A stretch of DNA of 42,981 nt, taken from contig CAJJDP010000052.1 in NCBI GenBank assembly GCA_905182995.1, forward strand, positions 113,680-156,660. The letters run 5' to 3'. The notes under the pieces are model-generated. The model was not told where the DNA came from, did not search any database, and was given only the letters and a program-made list of their open reading frames with translations. The position numbers and the translations under genes are program-made. The stretch is from Paramecium octaurelia (lineage: Eukaryota; Ciliophora; Oligohymenophorea; Peniculida; Parameciidae). Shown here one piece after another: positions 35,078-42,981 of this stretch (its first letter is position 1; each line of letters opens with the position of its first letter).

Positions 35078-36479
35078 ATGTAAACTGTAAAGGAAACAAT
35101 TTAAGCAATCTGCAATATTTTATAAGCATTTGGGATTAATAATATCGATCCCAACACCTTTAGATAAGCAAAGCATAATCTCTCTGAAGCTGTAACTATG
35201 TCTTAATCTTTTTTATTAGATTAAACCAATTTCAAGCATTATGCATAACTTACTCATATTAGATTTATTCGATTTCGAATATAAATTAAATGAAATTACT
35301 AATACACATACAGATCCTGATGGGTTGGAGATCATCTTGCTTGCATTAAGAAATTCCCCATTTATTATTTACAAAAATGGTAAGCCTGGAATGGATTATT
35401 CATCAAGTCGAGATTTGCTTTTAGTTGTTGGACAAATATTGGCTGAATCAGATATTTTTGAGAAATACAAAAAGCTAATCGAAAAAAAAGTGGCTAATTT
35501 GAAAATAAAGTTAGTTCATAAGCCTAAAGATTAGGAAGTAGAGATTTCTAATCTTAGATTTGCAAGCGAGGGTAATTAAGTGAAGGATTTTGAAAATCTA
35601 AATAGAATAATTAAACATCAGTTCAAATAACTTTCTTGCTTATTTAAAAGAAAGGAAGCCCAATAAACCTAGGTATATTGAATATACGATAAAAACAGAT
35701 TGATAAAATAGTATAATAAATGAGTTTAAAGGATTTTACAGTAGATCAATTGCTCAGTCTGTCAGATCCAGATTAATTAAATGAAATTATAGCAAATTTG
35801 AAGGAAATAATGTAATTTTTAGAATTTGAAACTTCAATGCATAGACATCAAGAAATATTTTGGGCATGGTTGGTAAGAAGTATTGTTATTTAGGAAAGCA
35901 CAGTTGATGAAGACAAAAAGGATGTCAGAGATCATGCAGATTATGGATTTCCAGATGAAACAATAATTTTCGGTCCTGGTTAATAGATGATTAAATTAAT
36001 TGAACAGTAAATATTGCTAGATTAATAATAGTACTTAAATGAAACTTCAACAACTAAGCGATTAATTTGAACTATTTGAATCTACCTCATCATAATTTGA
36101 AAATGCTTGGGAGAAAGTATCTTCATTGTTGAAAGAAGATCCAGGTTCTGAATAGAAGTTATAACAATTGCAATTGCAAATTCATAAGATTGTAGCTTAG
36201 AACAATATTAAATTAATTTCCTTGAAGACCTTTAAAGAACAAGTATTCTCTGAAAAAGACTTACTATATTGTCAGGCTAATGATTTTATTAAATATGCCA
36301 TAAAACAAAATTACACTTAATCATCTAATCATAATGAAAGTAATGGATTCGAATAGAAGATGATGTATAAACAGGAACAATTTGCATCTAGAATTGAACA
36401 ACTACATTAATAAATAGAAGATGAAGCTGGAAGAATCAAGGTTCATCTCAAAGAACTAGTGTTTTATCCATAAAAATGA
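35078..36479 (+). CDS. TEDC1-like protein (tubulin delta/epsilon complex)
   Basis: A 432-residue protein in five exons (introns 35192-35219, 35673-35698, 35873-35893 and 36031-36058; exons sum to 433 codons). The N-terminal domain has DPNTFRQAKHNLSEA, LEIILLALRNSPF and SSSRDLLLVVGQILAESDIF, which I match from memory to the TEDC1 (C14orf80) N-terminal domain (FRQAK.....A and SRELLLAL..LL). Further on, HRHQEIFWAWL resembles the FW.WM motif of the C-terminal domain, followed by coiled coil. The length equals that of the animal protein. TEDC1 works with TEDC2 and delta/epsilon-tubulin to build centriolar triplet microtubules, which Paramecium basal bodies have. No database search was possible, so the family call is good but not proven. 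Confidence 0.72.
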
Positions 36480-36523
36480 ATAAACTATAATCATTATAAA
36501 TTATATATTCTCAAAAATTTAAT

Positions 36524-37193
36524 ATGTCTGATGTTTTATTATCCTTTTTTATTAGATCCTCCAAATATTTAAATCTGCACAAAACTAGTCTCTACCTATT
36601 ACTTCTTGTGATCCTATTGATCTCCATCTTTGATCAAAATACGTAAACTTGACTAGGAAGAGACCTTGTTTAATGTACTTTATATCGTCTGAAAAAAGAG
36701 TAGGTTTACATTCAGACACTAGTTAATTGTGTTTGGGAATAATATTTCGTATGAAAAGAAAATTAATTATACATTTTTATATAAAATTAATTTGATTCTG
36801 TTTGTAAAAGGGAAAGTGTGGAAAGAATTGACAAATAGTTTAGAGAGCTTAATGATGGAATAGTAAATTAAAGATAATTCTAAAAATAGTACTGATTGTT
36901 GAAATTTAAAAAATTAATAGGAATATATAATTAATTCATCTTTTGGTATAATTAGTGTAGTTATTTGATTATTAAATTTTGAGTTATTATTTTATATTTT
37001 AGACAATAATATTGAGAAAAACGAAAGTCCGAAAGCTTTGATGAGTGAAGCAGAGAGATTATTGTTGAAGATGTTAAACTGTTGTTTCATTTAAAATACT
37101 ATGAATCCAGCATTAAAGAATGATATTAATATTTAATATTTTAGTATGATTACCAAAATTTTCATTTAATATAAATTATATATCTTATTTTGA
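36524..37193 (+). CDS. Small membrane protein, splicing unresolved
   Basis: Several plus-strand coding pieces lie here. It starts MSDVLLSFFIRSSKYLNL with a membrane segment (LYLLLLVILLISIF). The next piece is KRPCLMYFISSEKR, joined through a 23-nt intron (36690-36712) to LIVFGNNISYEKKINYTFLY and a second hydrophobic stretch, LILFVKGKVWKELTNSLESL. A last piece, SPKALMSEAERLLLKMLN, ends at TGA 37191-37193. Joining the first and second pieces in frame would require a 14-nt intron (36643-36656) or a 49-nt one with another frame. The third junction, near 36875-37005, is also unresolved. No family is recognised. Confidence 0.45.
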
Positions 37194-37221
37194 AATAAGC
37201 TTGCCTAGTTACTTAGTAACA

Positions 37222-38388
37222 ATGTAATCTAAATAATCAGAAACTAGATAGAGTTGGTCCTATCAAGTAAACTTTTGCTTACGATTCTTTAGGAAGACAA
37301 ACTTTTATTAGAACTTATTAAACTTCATGGCTGTACATCTTGGAATCATATTGCACGTGAACTTCAATCTTTAGGGAAAAACCCCTTAAAAGTTCGTTCT
37401 TCGGCTGCTTGCAGAGAACGATACTAAAATATTCTTAACCCCGATTTGAATAAAAGTAATTGGACTTAGGAAGAAGAAGAAAATTTATTCAATCTTTAGC
37501 AATCTTGTGGTAATAGCTGGGCTAGAATCGCTGCGTAAATGCCTGGTCGTTCTGATTTGTTATGCAAAAATTATTTTTATGCCACTCTGAGGAAAGTCTT
37601 ACGTAGACTCAGTAAGGCAGTTGGTTTGGATTAATGTAATTGTTTAGATATTATCGTTTAGCATCGGATTTATTAAAATAAATTAAGCCTAGTGTCCTTG
37701 GAGTAATTTACAGCAGAGATGATTCTTTTAAAAGATTCAATATTGATGAGAAAATGAAAACAGAATTTTAATAACTTATCAAACAATACAGGTACAAAGA
37801 AAAAGAAGAACTCAAATAGCTCTAAGAAAATGATGTGGCCTATATAAAATCTATGCTGAACCAATTATTTGTCATGAAGTAAAATATATATAAAATATAA
37901 TTAGCAATAATTACATAACTTAGATGAAGAAATATTCTTCAAGGAAGAATTCTTAGTAGGATGTCTTTGTTGTTGAAAACAATAGCAAATTAACCATCCA
38001 GAATTGTGTAACTGTTCAAAACTAAAAAAATTCTAAACTGGAATCCAAACTTCTAAACGCAAAAAACCTTAAATTAGATTCTTAGTATGAATTCGATCAA
38101 CCTAAAACTAATTTGTAGAATGTCTCATAAGAGAATTAATCTATATAAGTTTATTAAAATCTAAATCAAAATCATTCTGAATTCAGTTCAATCAATCAAT
38201 TTTAAGTAAACAAATCATTAGTAAATTAGGGATCATTTTGTGCTCCATAACCTGTTTTTATATTCTGCATCTAACAAAACTTTATAAGCTAGCCTATCTA
38301 ATCCATTTAACCATATTACATACCTTAATACCTGCCTTACCCTTAACCTCATCCTATGATCAAATAAGAGTTCTTACAGATGATGTGA
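37222..38388 (+). CDS. R2R3 MYB transcription factor
   Basis: A 364-residue protein; introns 37267-37292, 37694-37713 and 37879-37904, exons sum to 365 codons. Two MYB repeats occupy residues 11-120. Repeat one has SWSYQEDKLLLELIKLHG, SWNHIARELQSLG and AACRERYQNILNP. Repeat two has NWTQEEEENLFNLQQSCG, SWARIAAQMPGRSD and LCKNYFYATLRKVLRR. The regularly spaced tryptophans are present. A short helical stretch (FQQLIKQYRYKEKEELKQL) and a long Asn/Gln/Ser-rich tail follow, ending in Pro/Tyr/Gln repeats (PYYIPQYLPYPQPHP) that could be an activation region. A first intron lies inside the first MYB helix. Role: sequence-specific DNA binding in the nucleus; targets unknown. Confidence 0.93.
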
Positions 38389-38693
38389 TTTATATCTAAA
38401 ATACAAAGAACATTAAAATACAAACTATTCTAAATTAACTTATGACCCTTTTGTTTCTTTCTATTTAGTTTTTGCAGGCATATTTTGGTTTGTGTTAAAA
38501 TTAAAATTTTTAAACAAAAAACGCTATATATAAGAATAATTTTATTTTAAAATTAATTTAATTAATCATTTTAATTATCTTTTATACTCTTAAACTAACA
38601 ATATTTAAACAGTTTATCATTTATAAACAGACCTTCCATTAAAAAATCGAATGAAGAAATTAATATATTTTAATAAATCTTTTTAACATTTAC
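38389..38693. other. Convergent 3' intergenic region
   Basis: Between the stops of the MYB gene (plus) and PEPCK (minus). AT-rich, with no supported frame. It should contain both polyadenylation regions, though no specific signal can be named. Confidence 0.55.
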
Positions 38694-40484
38694 TCAGATT
38701 TTTGGTCCAGCATTTATAACTTCTTCAGAAGCTTTGCTTTGATACTTTTAAAAATTCTTCTTGAACTTATCCCCAAGATTTCTTAATGTTCTGTCAAACT
38801 CACTTTTGTTTCTATTAAAAATTAATGATTTTAATATACATCCAAGTATTTTTTGGATGAAGTATTTAATCAGGCACTCCAGTAGCTCTCTTGGGAATTT
38901 GGAGATTGAAGACCTCAAAATTTTCAAATTCTGCATTGGCTAATTCTCCACTATGAATAGCATCAATAATTGCTCTTGTGTTTTTGAGAGACATTCTTTT
39001 TCCAATGCCATATTTTCCACCTGACCATCCAGTATTGATTAACCAACATTTGGTTCCATGTTCCTTCATTTTAGCAGCTAACATAGTGGCATAAATAGTT
39101 GGATGTAATGGTAAGAAGGCTTCACCAAAACATGCTGAAAAAGTTGCAACTGGTTCCTTGACTCCCATCTCAGTACCAGCGACCTAATGGGATTAGAATC
39201 AATATACCTTTGCTGTGTATCCTGAAATGAAATGATACATAGCCTATTCTGGAGTCAATAAGGATACAGGTGGCAAAACACCATAAGCATCACAGGTAAG
39301 GAAAAAGATATTCTTGGGGTGACTACCAACAGCAGGATTTTTGGCTCCAGGAATAAAGTCTAAAGGATAGGAGACCCTGGTATTTTCAGTAATGGAAATG
39401 TTATGATAATCGACTACTCTAGATTCTTTATTAATAAATTCCACATTTTCTAAAACTGCTCCAAACCTAGAAATTATTATGAATTTTACTTTACAGCATT
39501 AAAAATTTCAGGTTCCTTTTCCCAACTCAAATCTACACATTTAGCATAACATCCACCTTCAATATTGAAAATACCTTGATCAGACCATCCATGTTCATCA
39601 TCCCCAATCAATTTTCTTTTAGGATCTGCACTTAGAGTAGTTTTACCAGTTCCACTCAATCCAAATAATAATGTTACATCTCCATTCATACCCTCATTGG
39701 CAGAACTATGAAGAGTGAGAATTCCTTATTTAGGTAACATATAATGAGTAACTCCGAAAACTCCCTTCTTCATTTCTCCTGCGTATTAAGTTCCCATAAT
39801 GACCATCTTTTTGTCTGTGAGATTGACAGAAACACAAGTCTCTGAACCTACACCTTAAACTAATTTTGGGGCTGACATGGGACCAGCATTAAAAATGTGA
39901 AAATCAACATCATCACTAAAATCTCTCTTCAATTCTTCAGTTGTTGGATTTATGAGCATATTTTACATAAATAATGCATGATAAGCTCTAGTACAAAATA
40001 CTCGAATTCTGAGACGACTATGAGGATCCCATCCTGCATATCCATCAACCACAAATAACTATATTCATTTAAACTATATTCTTACTCTAGGTCTTGTGTT
40101 CAGGAACTAAAGGGCAATTTATTCCAATAAATTGTGAGATTTCTTTGGAATTGGAATATTAACATCTCCCCACCAAATTTCTTACTCAGTTACTTCATCT
40201 AAGACTATTCTCTTGTCCTTTGGTGATCGACTAAATTAAATTAATCAATCACTTGATTACCCTGTTCTTCTTCCTGAATATGCCACCATTGCTCCAGTGC
40301 TTGAAATTGATCCTTGTCTAGTCTCTGGGTCAGGTGAAAGTGGATCCATAGCAGCGATTTCATACAATTCAGGAGTACTGGCATTTCTAACAACTGTGGT
40401 ATTGTGCAGTCCCCATCTCGTTATTTATTCTAGAGGTAGAGCCTTGCTAGTGTTGTAGGTGTATTTCCAAAGGTGGTGTAACAT
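38694..40484 (-). CDS. Phosphoenolpyruvate carboxykinase (ATP)
   Basis: Converts oxaloacetate and ATP to phosphoenolpyruvate, CO2 and ADP, the entry step of gluconeogenesis. Six exons (introns 40231-40260, 40059-40085, 39467-39489, 39184-39207 and 38812-38839) sum to 553 codons, giving 552 residues, the usual size. Motifs: [37 protein letters not shown], the P-loop [17 protein letters not shown], the metal site [45 protein letters not shown] and [16 protein letters not shown]. The GTP-type enzyme has different signatures, so the ATP type is clear. The N terminus [16 protein letters not shown] is basic and aromatic but not a convincing targeting peptide. PEPCK and pyruvate kinase in the same window act on the same metabolite. 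Confidence 0.97.
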
Positions 40485-40614
40485 CAAATGTTAAAAAGAT
40501 ATATTTAATAATACATAGGTTCACAGTTAATATAAAACTTTATATACTTGATGAACCTTAGCATTTCATCAATTATTTATTATTCTAAGTATTAATTAAT
40601 TAAAGTGCTCATAT

Positions 40615-40830
40615 TCAATGGCGTATTATCTAAAGTATTTTCTTATAAATTAATTAATTTATAGACTTAGTTTTATCGAATTATTTCATAATAAAGGACA
40701 ACCAAGCTGGAATTTTAACCTCGATTCATTAGACTTATTTCCATAAATATTTAATACGTTTATGAACATCTTCTTCTCCTTACATACGTTACTCATTTTT
40801 CTCGATTACTGTTTAACTTTAACTTTTCAT
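40615..40830 (-). CDS. Possible small protein, 66 residues
   Basis: The frame starts at ATG 40830-40828 (MKSQSQTVIEKNEQRMQGEE, then HKRIKYLWKQ) and continues as VKIPAWLSFIMKQFDKTKSI to a TGA at 40615-40617. A TGA interrupts it, but lies inside a 15-nt GT...AG stretch (40720-40734) that is a multiple of three, so removing it joins the two halves in frame. The composition on both sides is coding-like. A 15-nt intron would be unusually small for Paramecium, so the model is tentative. No family recognised. Confidence 0.4.
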
Positions 40831-41424
40831 AAGAATTCTCTTGCAAATTTCATAAGTGTCAAATGTTAATTAAAAATTATATTTTACAAAAGAAGGCAAA
40901 TTGATTTAGAATTCTTTACTAAGTTAAAGAAATATTACTGAAATTGCAGGTTTCGACTAAATAATAGTTTAAACTATAAATTATTATACATTTTAATGAA
41001 ATTCCATTTAAAAATACCTCTATTATCCAAATAATTATCATTCTAAGATGAATATGATATTTGGATATAATTTTTGTATATGTAACCAAATTTGATCTAT
41101 TCGACTAAAAAAAGTTTTTAATTTAATAAATATTTTGGAATTATTTTTATTAAGATTAATCTGTCTTTTTTAGTTTAAATTTGATGTTTTCATTAGTTTT
41201 AACTAACTCTTTTGAATAATTATAGCCTTTTAATTAAGGATCTTTTATCTTCAGGAAAATCTGAAATAAAAAACACTCAAAAATAAAAATAATAATAATT
41301 AGCCTAGTTATACCAATACATATTAATTTTATTCAAAGTAATATCTAAAGAAATATTATATCATCAACCAAATAAACTCAAATGAAATATAATGTTGAAT
41401 AATTAAATACAAATTCATTAAGAC
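40831..41424. other. Intergenic, AT-rich
   Basis: About 590 bp between the small ORF and the DPH6 stop. Rich in A and T runs, with no frame having coding composition on either strand. Nothing recognisable. Confidence 0.55.
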
Positions 41425-42290
41425 TCAATTTTTTTCGATCAATTCATACTTTTTGATTAAAAGATAATAAACTGGGGCAAAAGAGTTTTCTTCATGGCAT
41501 ATAACTTCAGTTTCATTACTAAGATATATATAGATAAATGAGGCTTTACATTTGTATTCTTTTTTTATAAAGTGGACAATCGAGTACAAAACTTTCAAAT
41601 TCTCCACCTTCTCCACAGGGATGGAAACCAAACTTTTTATTCTAAAATTATTATTTGCTTAATCTTACTATATCTTTGAAATAATCATATAATTCTTGAA
41701 TAGTTTTGCCTAAATGCTTTTGAGTCAAACCCATGGCTGCAACTTTAATAAGAATGATGTTCATGTTATTTTAGAGCATTTAATCCAACAAAGAAAACTA
41801 ATCTTGATTCCATAAATAAGCAAGGGATGTTAAGCCTAAACGATTACAACTAACAATAGTAGATGATATTACCAATCTTCAACTCTTAATTTCTGATAGG
41901 TGGAAGCAATAGCTCCAGAACTGACTCCCTTGATATCAGGGTATTAGATGAGGGCTTCTTTTAAAATGAGATAGAGGTCTTCCACTTCATCTCCAATTCT
42001 TTCTTCGTCCTTGCTTTGATAATCCAAATTAGTAATTTTAGGTGTTCCAGATATTTCTCTAGTCATTAATGGTTTGTCCATGGCTTAAGCAATAGCTTGG
42101 ATTGCATTAGTGCCAACACTCTGATACATGAAGCTATCAGATTCAATTCCAATTTCTAATTTGAATGAAATGTAATTGTACATTTGGGATATAGATTTAC
42201 TAATAGGACAAGTTCGTGACCTTCTTGGACACATCTAATTATATTATAGACTGAATCTTTGCCTCCTGAGATGAGAGCTAAAAATTTCAT
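41425..42290 (-). CDS. DPH6: Diphthine--ammonia ligase
   Basis: Catalyses the last step of diphthamide formation on elongation factor 2, amidating diphthine with ATP and ammonia in the cytosol. Five exons (introns 42156-42181, 41850-41872, 41642-41668 and 41519-41549) sum to 253 codons, giving 252 residues. The N-type ATP pyrophosphatase P-loop is at the start: MKFLALISGGKDSVYNI. Further motifs are GHELVLLVNLYP, SDSFMYQSVGTNAIQ, DEVEDLYLILKEAL, GVSSGAIASTYQKLRVE, RLGLTSLAYLWNQDQ and the hallmark HPCGEGGEFESFVLDCPLYK. It is a short form, ending soon after the catalytic domain, without the extra C-terminal YjgF/UK114-like domains of the yeast enzyme. The ATG is immediately before the P-loop strand. 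Confidence 0.95.
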
Positions 42291-42389
42291 ATAATAAATT
42301 TAAAAATGATGGGGAGTGAAATGAAAAGAGAGAGGATTGGTATAATGTTAAATGTAGAACAATTGTCAATAATTGTATATGTTAATGAA

Positions 42390-42981
42390 TCAATTTCTCT
42401 TGCTGATGAATTGAGCGGTGGTTGATAATTTCTCGCTGATGTGTTCTTAGAGTCTGTCAACGATTTCGTTTTATGCAGCTCTAGATTATAGTTTCTATGA
42501 TACCTTTCAGCAGTTTGAGTTTCATAGATTTCTGATTAGACTGCATACCATGCTTATTATCCAGCAAGTCTTTCTTCACTGTTTTCTAATTCTAAGGTGT
42601 GGAATTCGATCCATGATTGAGCATCTTCAATGGTGTCCTTTTATTCTTAGATTTAGACTTCCAATTAGGCTTTTCTTTCAACCAATCTGGTGTGTTCGTT
42701 ACTCAAGTGAGCGCTGAATTCAGCCCAGTGAGCGGCTTATCTTTCTTCGACGTCCTTAATTATTGGATTGAATGATTACAGTTTTAGCAGCCTTTTCTGA
42801 GACTAATTATTATCTGATTTCGCTCAAGAGTTAAGCAATCTTGGTTAAAGCCTTTTAGTTGACTCCGTGAGTGGCTAATTCTGTAAGAGCAGCAACGACT
42901 GGCTAAAATAAAGATATAGGAGAAGCTGAATACTTGTAAGAGTTGGGAGTGGGAGGTGTTGTCTGTGAGTCTCTTGTGAAT
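42390..42981 (-). CDS. Trichocyst matrix protein, C-terminal part
   Basis: The 5' end lies beyond the window; about 180 C-terminal residues are visible. Introns at 42755-42779 (25 nt) and 42481-42503 (23 nt) keep the frame. The sequence is regular amphipathic helix: DVEERQAAHWAEFSAHLSNE, RLVERKAQLEVQIQEQ, SEERLAGQQAWYAVQSEIYE, then DRLQEHISEKLSTTAQF and a TGA. This heptad pattern with Ala/Glu/Gln and the closing LxEHISEKLSTT matches trichocyst matrix proteins, the crystalline cargo of Paramecium defensive secretory organelles. Those are made as prepro-proteins and cut into pairs; the upstream PTPNSYKYSAS segment could be the linker or start of the second chain. Codon use is richer in G and C than in neighbours, fitting a highly expressed gene. 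Confidence 0.82.

Noticed and set aside
38748..38943. Overlapping short frames on both strands
   Set aside because: They overlap the last two PEPCK exons; the true reading with the 28-nt intron 38812-38839 gives the normal PEPCK end.
40059..40085. A 16-nt intron in PEPCK
   Set aside because: An alternative upstream frame with a normal 27-nt intron gives the conserved [16 protein letters not shown], so the short intron is not needed.
1..42981. Widespread pseudogenes full of TAA and TAG stops
   Set aside because: These codons mean Gln in ciliates; conserved enzymes (pyruvate kinase, PEPCK, TTLL) are intact under that code.

Overview
This window is ciliate macronuclear DNA, almost certainly Paramecium (P. 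tetraurelia-like). Long reading frames appear only when TAA and TAG are read as glutamine and TGA is the sole stop. Genes are packed, often less than 100 bp apart. They are interrupted by about 60 tiny introns, mostly 19-35 nt with GTA...TAG ends. Most of these introns are not multiples of three, so removing them is what keeps the family frames open. A trichocyst matrix protein gene at the right edge fits this assignment. Gene models below were hand-built by joining these exons; where exon lengths sum to whole codons, this is stated.

Left part (1-15,000): a partial unknown gene; an HP1-like chromodomain protein; pyruvate kinase; a 1,363-residue coiled-coil protein with an N-terminal C2-like domain; an N-myristoylated calcium-dependent protein kinase; a membrane RING-finger protein; and a sphingomyelin-synthase-like lipid phosphotransferase.

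Middle (15,000-27,500): a 1,336 bp stretch is present twice, separated by a single N, which looks like two unmerged overlapping contig ends. It covers the 3' part of an EGF/seven-transmembrane receptor-like gene. Next to this lies the centrepiece: a gene of about 2,500 codons for a ciliate guanylyl cyclase. It has an N-terminal P4-ATPase-like module with degenerate signature motifs, then two six-helix blocks and two cyclase domains in swapped order.

Right part (27,500-42,981): a lysine/arginine-rich acidic-basic protein with an HMG-like N terminus; a large unknown helical protein; a tubulin-tyrosine-ligase-like enzyme; a coiled-coil protein; a TEDC1-like protein; a small membrane protein of uncertain splicing; an R2R3 MYB factor; ATP-type PEP carboxykinase; a 66-residue small ORF; diphthine-ammonia ligase (DPH6); and the C-terminal part of a trichocyst matrix protein.

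Themes that recur are cyclic-nucleotide and calcium signalling (cyclase, CDPK, 7TM), cilia and basal bodies (TTLL, TEDC1-like, coiled-coil proteins), and the PEP node of carbon metabolism (pyruvate kinase, PEPCK). Nothing suggests an operon; each gene has its own short flanks. No tRNA, rRNA, CRISPR or transposon was recognised.
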